Shown here in pieces: positions 1-10,960 of a stretch of DNA of 64,000 nt. Below the pieces are notes generated by a model. The model was not told the origin of the DNA. It was given only the letters and a program-made list of their open reading frames with translations, and ran no database searches. This stretch comes from Bartonella sp. AR 15-3 (GTDB lineage: Bacteria; Pseudomonadota; Alphaproteobacteria; Rhizobiales; Rhizobiaceae): NCBI RefSeq assembly GCF_002022445.1, contig NZ_MUYE01000001.1, forward strand, positions 1,116,001 to 1,180,000. The letters are read 5' to 3'. The translations under genes and the position numbers were made by a program. Each line of letters opens with the position of its first letter. Within the stretch, counting starts at the first letter, position 1.

Positions 1-1
1 A

Positions 2-1756
2 AGTGTTTTCAAACGAATTGACACCTGTGCAGCTGAATTTTCTTCACCTACAGCGTATATGTACTCAACATATGAAAGACCCTTTGCAGGTGTGGAGTGC
101 TCAGAAGCGAACATTTCTGAACGCAAAAAAGTTGCTATTTTAGGTGGCGGTCCAAACCGAATTGGCCAAGGCATTGAATTTGACTATTGTTGTTGCCATG
201 CAGCCTTTGCTTTGCGAGATGCAGGCTTTGAGGCTATCATGATTAACTGTAATCCTGAAACTGTCTCAACAGACTATGACACCTCTGATCGTCTTTATTT
301 TGAACCTTTAACAACTGAAGATGTTTTAGCAATTTTAAAAACAGAGCAAGAAAAAGGTGAACTAGTCGGAGTTATCGTTCAATTCGGTGGACAAACACCA
401 TTGAAATTGGCAAGCGCACTCGAAAAAAATAACATTCCTATTTTAGGCACTTCACCTGATGCTATTGATCTTGCAGAGGATAGAGATCGTTTTCAAAAAT
501 TGTTGTGCCAACTTAATTTAACCCAACCCCAAAATGGTATTGCTTATTCAGTTGAACAAGCACAACTCATAGCTCACGAACTAAATTTTCCATTAGTTGT
601 ACGCCCCTCTTATGTTTTAGGTGGGCGTGCTATGCAAATTATTCGAGACCAACGTGACTTGCGGAATTATTTGTTCGAAATAGTCCCTGAATTAGTGCCA
701 GAAGATATTAAAGCTTGTTATCCTCATAACAAAACAGATCAGGTCAACACATTACTTTGTAAAAATCCGCTTCTATTTGATACCTATCTAACAGAAGCTA
801 TAGAAGTTGATGTTGATTGTTTGTGTGATGGAGAAAAAACACTAGTTGTTGGTATTATGGAGCACATTGAAGAAGCAGGTATCCATTCTGGTGATTCAGC
901 GTGTTCTTTACCAGTCCGCACACTTTCACATAAATTGGTTAATGAATTAGAGAATCAAACAAAAGCTTTAGCAAAAGCACTACGCGTTTGCGGCTTGATG
1001 AATGTACAATATGCTATCAAAAATGAAACAATTTATGTCTTAGAAGTCAATCCTCGTGCTTCCCGTACTGTTCCATTTGTTGCAAAAACTATTGGTCGAC
1101 CAATTGCTAAAATCGCAACACGTATCATGATCGGAGAAAATCTCCAAAGTGCACTTAAAGCTTATGGTGGAGTACCGTCTACGCCACAAAAACCACATAT
1201 TGCTGTTAAAGAAGCAGTCTTTCCTTTTTCCCGTTTTTCAGGTGTAGATACACTACTTGGACCTGAAATGCGTTCAACAGGTGAAGTAATGGGACTTGAT
1301 TATGATTTTGCCCTTGCCTTTGCTAAAGCGCAGCTTGGAGCTGGTGTTGATCTTCCTAAAGAAGGCACCTTATTTGTATCTGTAAGAGATGAAGATAAAG
1401 AACGTATATTAAAACCTGTCAAATGTTTAATTAAGCTTGGTTTTTCTGTTTTAGCAACAATTGGAACACAAAAATTTCTTGCTGAAAACGGCGTTAAGGC
1501 AGAAAAAATTAATAAAGTTCTAGAAGGTCACCCTCATATTGAAGATGCTATTCGTAATCTAAGAGTTCAACTGATTTTTAATACAACTAATACTGCTAGT
1601 GCCATTTCAGATTCCAAATCATTGCGCCATGCAGCACTTATGCAAAAAGTTCCTTACTACACAACAGTAGCTGGAGCTGAATCGGCAGCACAGGCTATTC
1701 GAGCACTCAAAACCAGTAATCTTGAAGTGCGTTCTTTGCAAAACTACTTTACTTAA
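2..1756 (+). CDS. carB: Carbamoyl-phosphate synthase large subunit, C-terminal half (partial at window edge)
   Basis: The reading frame is open from base 2, so the gene continues to the left of the window; the ATG at 59 is internal. The visible 584 residues cover the second half of CarB. They begin just before the carbamoyl-phosphate ATP-grasp domain ([14 protein letters not shown], then the [11 protein letters not shown] and EVNPRASRT motifs) and end with the MGS-like allosteric domain ([12 protein letters not shown] onwards, about the last 130 residues). The enzyme makes carbamoyl phosphate from glutamine, bicarbonate and two ATP for pyrimidine and arginine synthesis, in the cytoplasm with the CarA glutaminase. 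No frameshift or stop interrupts the part seen. A cold-shock gene follows on the same strand with its own promoter, so carB probably ends its transcript here, although no terminator is obvious after 1756. Confidence 0.97.
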   Translation, partial: SVFKRIDTCAAEFSSPTAYMYSTYERPFAGVECSEANISERKKVAILGGGPNRIGQGIEFDYCCCHAAFALRDAGFEAIMINCNPETVSTDYDTSDRLYFEPLTTEDVLAILKTEQEKGELVGVIVQFGGQTPLKLASALEKNNIPILGTSPDAIDLAEDRDRFQKLLCQLNLTQPQNGIAYSVEQAQLIAHELNFPLVVRPSYVLGGRAMQIIRDQRDLRNYLFEIVPELVPEDIKACYPHNKTDQVNTLLCKNPLLFDTYLTEAIEVDVDCLCDGEKTLVVGIMEHIEEAGIHSGDSACSLPVRTLSHKLVNELENQTKALAKALRVCGLMNVQYAIKNETIYVLEVNPRASRTVPFVAKTIGRPIAKIATRIMIGENLQSALKAYGGVPSTPQKPHIAVKEAVFPFSRFSGVDTLLGPEMRSTGEVMGLDYDFALAFAKAQLGAGVDLPKEGTLFVSVRDEDKERILKPVKCLIKLGFSVLATIGTQKFLAENGVKAEKINKVLEGHPHIEDAIRNLRVQLIFNTTNTASAISDSKSLRHAALMQKVPYYTTVAGAESAAQAIRALKTSNLEVRSLQNYFT

Positions 1757-1839
1757 AGCTTTTCTGACGCACCCACAAAATGTAATATTTTTCATTTTTT
1801 TATCAATCTTTGATTAATATAACAAAAAATTAATAGGGC

Positions 1840-1868
1840 TTGCTTTATATCAAAAAACCTTTTATAGT
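1840..1868 (+). promoter_or_regulatory. Candidate sigma-70 promoter for the first cold-shock gene
   Basis: TTGCTT (1840-1845) and TATAGT (1863-1868) are separated by exactly 17 bases. Initiation just after would give a leader of about 140 bases before the ATG at 2016. Long structured leaders are typical of cold-shock mRNAs. This is a prediction from motif spacing only. Confidence 0.5.
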
Positions 1869-2015
1869 CCCTTTTATCGTATTTTTGGTTACGCGATCTT
1901 TCTTTTCTGTGCAATCGCACTTCTGATGAAATCTCTTCTGCCTAATTTCGATTTGAACTCGTAGTGAGAATTTTAAATCTCAGTACATAATATTATATAT
2001 ACTAAGGAATTTCCT

Positions 2016-2225
2016 ATGTCTACAGGAACAGTTAAATGGTTTAATACAAACAAAGGTTTTGGTTTCATTCAGCCTAATGATGGAAGTGCAGATGTGTTTG
2101 TACATATTTCCGCTCTTGAGCGCTCTGGTTTACATGACCTCAATGAAGGACAAAAAATCTCTTATGATATTCTTCAAGATCGTCGTTCAGGAAAATTTTC
2201 TGCGGGAAATCTTTCTGCTCTTTAA
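2016..2225 (+). CDS. cspA: Cold-shock domain protein (CspA family)
   Basis: A 69-residue single-domain cold-shock protein. The two RNA-binding motifs are intact: RNP1 KGFGFI at residues 13-18 and RNP2 VFVHIS at 27-32. Such proteins bind single-stranded RNA or DNA and melt RNA secondary structure, in the cold or as general RNA chaperones. An AAGGAAT ribosome-binding site lies a few bases before the ATG, and the gene has its own predicted promoter and terminator, so it is a single-gene unit. A second copy (13862-14077) shares the same layout. Because alphaproteobacteria carry several paralogues, the cspA symbol is generic. It is not known from sequence whether this copy is cold-induced. Confidence 0.95.
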   Translation: MSTGTVKWFNTNKGFGFIQPNDGSADVFVHISALERSGLHDLNEGQKISYDILQDRRSGKFSAGNLSAL

Positions 2226-2246
2226 AATTTGAGTATTTCATAAAAT

Positions 2247-2272
2247 ATCTCGCCTTCATAGGCGAGGTTTTT
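2247..2272 (+). terminator. Rho-independent terminator of the cold-shock gene
   Basis: Stem CTCGCC / GGCGAG around a TTCATA loop, followed by GTTTTT. It lies about 20 bases after the csp stop codon. Confidence 0.85.
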
Positions 2273-4019
<1,747 letters not shown>

Positions 4020-4689
4020 AATTATGGAGCACCATCTATCCAGGTAGTATTAATAAATTTAAAATAAATGATAGCTCTAATTATTGAATGTATTTTAATA
4101 AAAGAAAAAAAGAATATTTTATTATTCAAGATGAACAATAAATTAGTTTAATAATACAATATAGACATTAAATAATATAAGTTCATAACGGAAATAATAC
4201 TTTTTGATATTCTCGAAATTTCTCAAAACGATGTGAGAAAAGGTAGTAGCTAGATTATATATATATTAGATATTATTGCACATAAACAAGAGATAACAGA
4301 AATTCTTAATAAGATAAGCTTACTCGCACACCTTTTGATTATTCCATAATAAAAAAGGTGATCTATAAACTGTCTACTTTCTTTAGTATTTTAGATTTTT
4401 TAGGCTTTGTAAATAAGTGTACGATTAAACCTTAATAAACATAAAAAATAGCCATAGAAAAAGTTCAAAGAGATTTTCTTCAGAAATAAAAAACCAAGCT
4501 AAAGCCCAGCAAATTCAGAAGATTTTGAGAGATAAAATTAACAACCCTATAAATCCTCAAAGAAATCACTCAAAAAACTTAATAGGAGGAAACATAACTA
4601 AGAGATAATATTTTCTTGCATTTTATAAAAATAAACACATAGCTCATTAGATTATTCACCTCTACTCTTCAATAATCTATAAAATATTA
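4020..4689. other. Intergenic region, 670 bp, with two inverted repeats
   Basis: No gene can be supported. Two perfect short inverted repeats are present: TTTCTCA/TGAGAAA (4219-4240, 8-base loop) and CACCTTTT/AAAAGGTG (4329-4360). Neither has a convincing T tract after it on either strand. The DNA is very AT-rich and looks like decayed sequence. One open stretch on the plus strand (around 4480-4600) reads like coding sequence but matches nothing I recognise. Confidence 0.45.
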
Positions 4690-5595
4690 TTAAAAGGACC
4701 ACTTGCGTGCTTTTAAAAAGATATAATCTCTAAAAACATTCAATTTTGCTGAATTCTTCAAAGCAATAGGATAACAAAAAAAAGTATCAAAAGAAGGAAT
4801 ATCACTCATATCAGGAAAAAGACGCATAAGTTTCTCATCATTATTCACAATATAATCAGGAAGTACAGCAATACCAAGATCGCGCATAAGTGCATTTTTG
4901 ATTGAAATAATGTTATTAATTTGCAAAATTGAAACACGGACGGAATCACCACTTTTCCCAGCTCTTTGCAACCAATTCAAGCCAACCAAATAAGGTGGCA
5001 CAGGTTCGCCAAATGAGATAATGCGATGCTGATCCAGCTCAGATAATTTTTCTGGCTTACCATAATTTGCAATATAATTTTCTGAAGCATAAACATGCAT
5101 ATGAACTGTAAATAATTTTCTTTGTATAAGATCAGGCTGTTGAGGCTGATGTAAACGAATAGCGCAGTCTGCATAGCGCATTGTCAAATCAAGCTCTTCA
5201 TCATCAAACAAAAGTTGAATTTGCATATCAGAATACAGACTCAAAAATTCAGGTATATGCTCCACAAGCCATCCTGCTCCTATTCCAAAAGTCGATGTTA
5301 CACGTAAATGTCCTGTTGGTTTTTCACAGCTTTCACTTAATTGCAGACGCGTATTTTCAAGCTTCATCAAAATATCATGAGCTGTACGATAAAGTATTTC
5401 GCCCTGCTCTGTTAAAATTAAACCGCGTGCATGACGCTGAAATAAAGGTACTCGAACATCTTGCTCTAAAGACGAAACTTGTCTGGAAATTGCAGATTGA
5501 GATAAATGAAGCCTTTGAGCTGCATGTGTAAACGAACCTGCTTCTGCCGCAGCATGAAAAACTCTTAATTTATTCCAATCCAATGGCAATGACAC
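4690..5595 (-). CDS. lsrB: LysR-type regulator, LsrB/VtlR family
   Basis: A 301-residue LysR regulator. The N-terminal winged helix-turn-helix (residues 5-64) includes SFTHAAQRLHLSQSAISR, and the C-terminal part is a two-lobed LysR effector domain. The N-terminus (MSLPLDWNKLRVFHAAAEAG) and the position directly downstream of trxB match LsrB of Sinorhizobium meliloti and VtlR of Brucella. In those hosts the protein affects envelope polysaccharide, oxidative stress response, small RNA expression and host infection. Cysteines are at 90, 144 and 274. Rhizobial LsrB has been described as redox-sensing through cysteines, so 144 and 274 in the effector domain deserve attention; which ones align is from memory. 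The gene follows trxB on the same strand after 58 bases, so they may be co-transcribed. Family is certain, the orthologue name likely. Confidence 0.88.
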   Translation of the reverse strand: MSLPLDWNKLRVFHAAAEAGSFTHAAQRLHLSQSAISRQVSSLEQDVRVPLFQRHARGLILTEQGEILYRTAHDILMKLENTRLQLSESCEKPTGHLRVTSTFGIGAGWLVEHIPEFLSLYSDMQIQLLFDDEELDLTMRYADCAIRLHQPQQPDLIQRKLFTVHMHVYASENYIANYGKPEKLSELDQHRIISFGEPVPPYLVGLNWLQRAGKSGDSVRVSILQINNIISIKNALMRDLGIAVLPDYIVNNDEKLMRLFPDMSDIPSFDTFFCYPIALKNSAKLNVFRDYIFLKARKWSF

Positions 5596-5653
5596 AATTT
5601 TCTTCCTAATTTTTAAACGTTATTTATAAAAACCATCTTTTTAAGATATACAT

Positions 5654-6598
5654 CTATGAAGCCAAAAACCGTTCCACCTCTAACGCTGCCATACATCCTC
5701 TCCCTGCTGCAGTTACAGCTTGACGAAATAAATTATCAGCGACATCCCCTGCAGCAAAAACGCCAGCAATACTTGTTGCTGTTGAATCAGGTGCAGTCCA
5801 TAAGTATCCCCCTGGTTTTTGTTTTAATTGCCCCTCAAATAAAGAAACAGCAGGATCATGACCAATGGCGATAAATACTCCATCCACATCCATTTGCATT
5901 TTTTGACCTGTTTTTGTATTTTTTAGACGCGCACCTGTTACAACAGCCCCCATTGAAGACTGAACAGGCAACCCAATAATTTCTTCCACTATGTGATCCC
6001 AAATAACGCAAACATTATCACGAGAAAATAACCTATCTTGCAAGATTTTTTCTGCCCGAAAATGATCACGCCTATGAACCACACATACACTTTTAGCCAA
6101 ATGAGATAAATAAAGAGCTTCTTCAACAGCTGTATTACCGCCACCTACTACCATTACATCTTTGCCACGATAAAAAAAACCATCACAAGTAGCACAAGCA
6201 GAAACACCACCGCCCATAAAGGTTTGTTCACTTTCCAAACCAAGCCAACGCGCCTTTGCCCCTGTTGCAATAATTAGCGCATCACAACAATACTGCGTTC
6301 CTGTATCCCCAAATAAAATAAAAGGGCGCTTAGATAAATCGGCCTTTACAATATTATCATAAATAATTTTTGTACCCATATTTTCTGTTTGCTTTGCCAT
6401 TTGCTCCATCAACCATGGCCCTTGAATTGAATCAGCAAAACCTGGATAATTTTCAACCTCAGTTGTAATTGTCAACTGCCCTCCTTGCTGCGTTCCAGTA
6501 ATTAACACTGGTTTAAGCATTGCTCTAGCAGCATAGATAGCCGCTGTATAACCAGCAGGTCCAGAGCCAATAATAAGAACACGACTATGCAATTGCAC
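5654..6598 (-). CDS. trxB: Thioredoxin reductase (NADPH)
   Basis: A 314-residue low-molecular-weight thioredoxin reductase. The FAD-binding motif [10 protein letters not shown] is at the N-terminus, the redox-active pair CATC is in [10 protein letters not shown], the NADPH motif [10 protein letters not shown] follows, and the second FAD motif [10 protein letters not shown] is near the C-terminus. It passes electrons from NADPH through FAD to thioredoxin in the cytoplasm. All catalytic motifs are intact. It is the first gene of a minus-strand pair with the LysR regulator, and is divergent from trkH across a 240-290 base region that must hold both promoters. Confidence 0.97.
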   Translation of the reverse strand: MQLHSRVLIIGSGPAGYTAAIYAARAMLKPVLITGTQQGGQLTITTEVENYPGFADSIQGPWLMEQMAKQTENMGTKIIYDNIVKADLSKRPFILFGDTGTQYCCDALIIATGAKARWLGLESEQTFMGGGVSACATCDGFFYRGKDVMVVGGGNTAVEEALYLSHLAKSVCVVHRRDHFRAEKILQDRLFSRDNVCVIWDHIVEEIIGLPVQSSMGAVVTGARLKNTKTGQKMQMDVDGVFIAIGHDPAVSLFEGQLKQKPGGYLWTAPDSTATSIAGVFAAGDVADNLFRQAVTAAGRGCMAALEVERFLAS

Positions 6599-6830
6599 AA
6601 TAAAACTCCTTTTTTCGGCCTTTGATTAAACTTTATAAGTTTATAACAAAATATGTCTTTAAAAATACATTTTTTAAGAACTCGAATTATGGCAAAGTTG
6701 TATTTTTTCAAGATTGATTAAAAGTACATTGCTAATTTATCATAGTTTGCTTAGTATAAGCATTAAATTTATATTACATAGGCGTATAAATTCTAATTAG
6801 GTAAACGTTATAATAGAAACAATTAGAGAC

Positions 6831-6844
6831 AAGGAGCAGTTATT
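6831..6844 (+). promoter_or_regulatory. Strong Shine-Dalgarno ahead of an in-frame ATT codon (possible trkH start)
   Basis: AAGGAG at 6831-6836 is followed five bases later by ATT (6842), which is in frame with trkH and opens 15 codons encoding a hydrophobic stretch (IFQFIINICARFALI) before the first ATG at 6887. No ATG, GTG or TTG exists in this frame near the Shine-Dalgarno. The ATG at 6887 has no ribosome-binding site of its own, and GGGAGGA just before the next ATG (6899) sits too close to be ideal. Confidence 0.5.
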
Positions 6845-6886
6845 TTTCAGTTTATTATTAATATTTGCGCACGGTTTGCATTAATC

Positions 6887-8293
6887 ATGGGAGGAACCAT
6901 GCTTTTGCCAGCTCTTGCAGATTTGCGGGATAACAATCACAATTGGACAATTTTTCTTTACCCTTGTGCTATTACAACTGTACTAGCAACACTTATTCTT
7001 TTAGCAACTAGAGGAGCTACCTGCCGTTTTTCAACACGGCTTAGCTTTACACTAACTCTTTGTCTATGGCTAACAGGCAGTATAGTGGCAGCTCTCCCTT
7101 TTTATCTTTCTTCACTCCCAATTTCCTTAGCAGGAGCAATTTTTGAATCCATCTCTGGAATTACAACAACAGGCTCTACAGTTATTACTGGCCTTGACCA
7201 TCTATCACGAAGCATTTTATTATGGCGTTCCATCATATGCTGGATTGGAGGTATTGGTTTTATCGGTTTAGCTTTAATACTTCTACCCTCATTACGGGTT
7301 GGCGGTATACAACTTTTCCACATGGAATCATCTGATAAATCCGAAAAAATATTACCGCGTATCCACCAAATCGCCAATGGAATTATTATTGCCTATATTG
7401 GATTAACACTAGCTTGCATGCTTTCTTATTTTGCTGCTGGCATGACATTATTTGATGCTATCAACCACGCAATGACAACGATAGCAACGGCTGGGTTTTC
7501 AACTCATGATACCTCCTTTGGTTATTTTTCTGATAAACCAGCTATTTTAATTGTTGCTACAATCTTCATGTTGCTCTCTGCATTACCTTTTGTTCTTTAT
7601 ATAAAACTGCTACTTCCTGGATACTCTAAACGTTCCATAGATCCACAAGTTATCGTTTTTCTTAGCATTGTTTTTCTCTTTAGCTTTGCACTCGCAACCT
7701 GGTTACGATTTCATAATCATCTTCCCTTCCACAAAATTTTTCTTGATGTCATTTTTCATCTGACATCTGTCATTAGCACTACCGGTTACAGTGCTGAAGA
7801 CTACCAACTTTGGGGACCTTTTGCACTTGGTATTTTCTTTATTGTTTCTTTTATGGGTGGCTGTGCTGGTTCCACTTCTGGTGGCATAAAGGTTAACCGT
7901 TTAATTATCTTATGGCGTATTGCACAAACAAATATGACACAACTTCTTTCCCCTAATGCGATTGTAAAAGTGCGCTATGATCACTCAAATGTCTCTAATG
8001 ATATTACTAAGGCAGTTTTACTTTTTCTGTGCCTTTATATGTTCTGTCTTCTTATTGGTACTGCACTTTTACTCACTACTGGACTTGATTTTACTTCTGC
8101 TTGCACAGGCGCCTTAACAGCGCTTTCAAATATTGGTCCAGGTCTTGGAAGCATTATCGGTCCTGTTGGAAATTTCTCAACCATTAATGATCAGGCCTTA
8201 TGGATTTTGAGTGCTCTAATGCTCGCCGGCCGCCTTGAAATTATAACTATCTTTGTACTTTTTACCCGTTCTTTTTGGAACGAACAATTCTAA
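6887..8293 (+). CDS. trkH: Trk-type potassium uptake protein TrkH
   Basis: A polytopic membrane protein of at least 468 residues with the fourfold membrane-loop-membrane design of TrkH/KtrB potassium channels. All four selectivity-filter loops are visible: SGITTTGST, TIATAGFSTH, ISTTGYSAED and LSNIGPGLG. With a TrkA regulatory subunit, not encoded here, it takes up K+ across the inner membrane. From the first ATG the protein lacks most of the first membrane helix expected in the family, and the frame continues upstream in hydrophobic sequence to an ATT codon behind a good Shine-Dalgarno. The true start may therefore be 6842; the coordinate given is the first ordinary start codon. It is convergent with lpsB. 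Confidence 0.92.
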   Translation: MGGTMLLPALADLRDNNHNWTIFLYPCAITTVLATLILLATRGATCRFSTRLSFTLTLCLWLTGSIVAALPFYLSSLPISLAGAIFESISGITTTGSTVITGLDHLSRSILLWRSIICWIGGIGFIGLALILLPSLRVGGIQLFHMESSDKSEKILPRIHQIANGIIIAYIGLTLACMLSYFAAGMTLFDAINHAMTTIATAGFSTHDTSFGYFSDKPAILIVATIFMLLSALPFVLYIKLLLPGYSKRSIDPQVIVFLSIVFLFSFALATWLRFHNHLPFHKIFLDVIFHLTSVISTTGYSAEDYQLWGPFALGIFFIVSFMGGCAGSTSGGIKVNRLIILWRIAQTNMTQLLSPNAIVKVRYDHSNVSNDITKAVLLFLCLYMFCLLIGTALLLTTGLDFTSACTGALTALSNIGPGLGSIIGPVGNFSTINDQALWILSALMLAGRLEIITIFVLFTRSFWNEQF

Positions 8294-8495
8294 TGTACAG
8301 TTGTACAGTTTTCTATATTTATAATATGAAAATTCACAGAATACAGCATTATAGATGACATAAATTTTAAAACCAATCCTAATGTAATTAATATAGAATG
8401 CCAAAAGAGCTTTTAATAAATCAGTGCATTAAAAATTTTAAACGAGTATAAACTAGAATCTTAGCACCATATGTATGAACGCATGCATCTTGCTT

Positions 8496-9554
8496 TTAAA
8501 ATATTTTCTCTGCAAACATTTCTTTATACACATGCCCAATTGCTATTGCTTCCTTTTCTAAAGGGAAATGTGTCTGAACATAGGTTAACGCTTTTTTCCC
8601 TGCCATTATTGTTTTTTCTAAATCAGAAAAATATAATTCAATCGCTTCTGTCAAAGCTACTCGATCTCCTGCAGAAACAACTGTTCCTGTTCCTTCTCTT
8701 ATTAATTCTTCATACATCCCTGCATTACTAGCCACTACAGCAGTCTGAGATGCCATTGCCTCCAATGGTGTTAAACCAAATCCTTCTCTACGAGAGGGAG
8801 CAACATAAAGTGAAAGACGACGATACCACAAAGGTGTATCCTGGATCTCACCAAGAAAAATAATACGATCACTTAAACCAGCAGTAGCAATTTTCCGACG
8901 TAATTGTTTTTCAAAGTTATAATGTTTTACTGTAGTACGACCAGCAATAATCGCTGTCCAATCTGGATAACGAGGCAATAATTTTAACATTGCATCCACA
9001 AATAAATCAGTGCCCTTCAAATAGCGTATACGTCCAAAGCATCCTATTGCGTATTGTCCAGATAATCCGGAAGCTGAAAAACAATCATCAATGGTTTTCG
9101 GTGGTGAGAAACGCTCAAGATCCACACCATGCATAATAACTTTATGAGGAACTTCAAGATACTTTCCAGTGCGTTCACTTGTAGCAATCACTTTATCCAT
9201 GCGGCGAATTAACCATTTTGTAAAGGGCTTATGATAACGTTGAGATGCCGATGTAAAAATGAGTTTAAGTTTCATTTTTAAAACATCCCGTAAAAAAATC
9301 CCACAAAGCATCTCAATATTGCGTCGTGCATGCCAAATCCGAAATGATTTTCCTACTGGACTTTTCCATAGACCGAAAAGATCTTTAAAAGAAAGAGCAG
9401 GTAAATTTTTTGGCAACCCTATCCCTAAAGTGGATATATAAATACCCTGTTTTCGTTGCAATGGAACAAGATGAATAATCGTTGTTGTTACTCCTGATAA
9501 ACGTTTCTTAAAATGCGGAACAATAATGTCAGTTTCTTTTAAAAACACACGCAT
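8496..9554 (-). CDS. lpsB: Lipopolysaccharide core glycosyltransferase (GT4 family)
   Basis: A 352-residue GT-B glycosyltransferase. The nucleotide-sugar half carries GCFGRIRYLKGTDLF and PSRREGFGLTPLEAMA, which is the E-x7-E region of GT4 enzymes. It resembles LpsB of Sinorhizobium and LpcC of Rhizobium, mannosyltransferases that build the lipopolysaccharide core on the cytoplasmic side of the inner membrane. The gene begins 6 bases after the greA stop, so greA-lpsB form an operon, as in rhizobia where lpsB also sits beside greA. Donor and acceptor sugars in this organism cannot be read from the sequence. An intact reading frame and its place in an operon suggest it is functional. Confidence 0.88.
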   Translation of the reverse strand: MRVFLKETDIIVPHFKKRLSGVTTTIIHLVPLQRKQGIYISTLGIGLPKNLPALSFKDLFGLWKSPVGKSFRIWHARRNIEMLCGIFLRDVLKMKLKLIFTSASQRYHKPFTKWLIRRMDKVIATSERTGKYLEVPHKVIMHGVDLERFSPPKTIDDCFSASGLSGQYAIGCFGRIRYLKGTDLFVDAMLKLLPRYPDWTAIIAGRTTVKHYNFEKQLRRKIATAGLSDRIIFLGEIQDTPLWYRRLSLYVAPSRREGFGLTPLEAMASQTAVVASNAGMYEELIREGTGTVVSAGDRVALTEAIELYFSDLEKTIMAGKKALTYVQTHFPLEKEAIAIGHVYKEMFAEKIF

Positions 9555-9560
9555 AACAAT

Positions 9561-10034
9561 TTAGATATATTGAACCTTAATAATTTCATAATTATGCGCA
9601 CCACCTGGTGCATTTACTTCAATTACATCACCCTCTTGCTTACCAATAAGTGCACGTGCAATAGGAGAAGAAATAGAAATTTTACCAGTTTTTACGTCAG
9701 CTTCTTGATCACCAACGATCTGATAAACTTTTCTCTCTTCAGTGTCTTCATCCAAAAGATTAATAGTAGCTCCAAATTTAATTTTATCACCTGAAAGACG
9801 TGAAACATTAATAACTTCTGCTCGCGCAATACAATCTTCAAGCTCGTTTATACGCCCCTCATTATGACTTTGTGCTTCTTTAGCAGCGTGATACTCTGCA
9901 TTTTCTGACAAATCACCATGTGCACGTGCCTCAGAAATTGCCTCAATAATCCGTCGACGCTCTTGTTGTTGACGCCACCGTAACTCTTCTTTGAGACTTT
10001 CAAAACCAGCTGTAGTCATCGGAACTTTTTCCAT
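9561..10034 (-). CDS. greA: Transcription elongation factor GreA
   Basis: A 157-residue protein, the usual length for GreA. The N-terminal coiled-coil hairpin (about residues 1-75) carries the acidic tip with [12 protein letters not shown], and the C-terminal FKBP-like domain contains [14 protein letters not shown]. It enters the secondary channel of RNA polymerase and stimulates cleavage of backtracked transcripts. It heads an operon with lpsB. Upstream, towards the SH3 protein gene, is a roughly 300-base AT-rich region that should hold its promoter. Confidence 0.97.
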   Translation of the reverse strand: MEKVPMTTAGFESLKEELRWRQQQERRRIIEAISEARAHGDLSENAEYHAAKEAQSHNEGRINELEDCIARAEVINVSRLSGDKIKFGATINLLDEDTEERKVYQIVGDQEADVKTGKISISSPIARALIGKQEGDVIEVNAPGGAHNYEIIKVQYI

Positions 10035-10344
10035 GATCCGTCCCTTTCTTGTACACGAAAGACCTTATAAAGATATAAAAATCGGCCTCCAAGATGACTC
10101 TTGGAACCCGAAAATTACAATTGCCTTTTATTATATAATACAGAAATTTTGTTTTCCATATAAAAATAAAAAGAGCATAGAAAACTCTTTAGTTACTTTA
10201 ACAGTGAATTTATATTTTAAATGTTCAGGAATATCTCTGTTATTATCTATATATTAAAGGATGTAATTACCTGTTTTCTGTTTTATTATAAAGACATTGT
10301 ATAAAAATGAAAATACAGTATCAAGAATCTATGTTAGAAGAAAA

Positions 10345-10662
10345 ATGAAAAATTTGATTAATTGTTTTATAGCTGGCTCCTTCATTTTAGTAATAACACC
10401 CGCCGATGCTACAAATGCCATCGTAATAAAGAATTTGAATTTCAGGATAGGTCCGAGCACACAACACCCGCTTCTCGGGTGGATTCCTGTAAACCAAGCA
10501 GTTTCGATCCGAACATGCAGAGGCAACTGGTGCCAAATTGATTATAATTCACGAACAGGTTGGGTATCATCCCGTTACCTTTCATTCAAAAATGGAAATG
10601 ATCTTTACCAAATGTATATAAAGCCGTCGATTAGAGCACACACTCCCAATATCAAAAAATAA
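10345..10662 (+). CDS. Small secreted SH3-domain protein
   Basis: A protein of 105 residues when started at the ATG at 10345; a TTG in the same frame at 10297 gives a longer but implausible N-terminus. Residues 1-25 are a typical signal peptide (MKNLINCFIAGSFILV..., cut after ADATNA), so the product is exported to the periplasm. The rest is one bacterial SH3 domain: LNFRIGPSTQHPLLGWIP, then a WCQIDYNSRTGWVSSRYL core. Domains of this type often bind cell-wall peptides and accompany wall enzymes, but no enzyme is fused here. Two cysteines in the middle (TCRGNWC) could form a disulfide. Similar small SH3 proteins are common in rhizobia with no assigned function. The ribosome-binding site is weak (AGAAGAA). 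Confidence 0.8.
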   Translation: MKNLINCFIAGSFILVITPADATNAIVIKNLNFRIGPSTQHPLLGWIPVNQAVSIRTCRGNWCQIDYNSRTGWVSSRYLSFKNGNDLYQMYIKPSIRAHTPNIKK

Positions 10663-10960
10663 TAGCCAAAAACATTACGAAGATTGCTTTACCGAACATT
10701 ATTAGCACTAGTCTCAACCTTGCTAGTACAAAAAGTATGATTTTGACCTGAGCCATCCTTTCACTTTACTTATAGAGAAGTATAACTTCCTAGGATCAGT
10801 ATCAAAAATAGTTATAGTCACCTCTACTATACCACAAAAAATATTTTAACTAATTATCAAATGACAAAAAAGAAATTTCTTTCAAAAACAAATTCAACCA
10901 AAAGCTTTTAATTTTTTTTTCTAAATTATATTTAGAATAACTGTATAAAATGTTCTTATC

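Noticed and set aside
59-1756. carB starting at the ATG at 59
   Set aside because: The frame is open to base 2 and encodes the conserved CarB sequence ([12 protein letters not shown]) before this ATG, so it is an internal Met.
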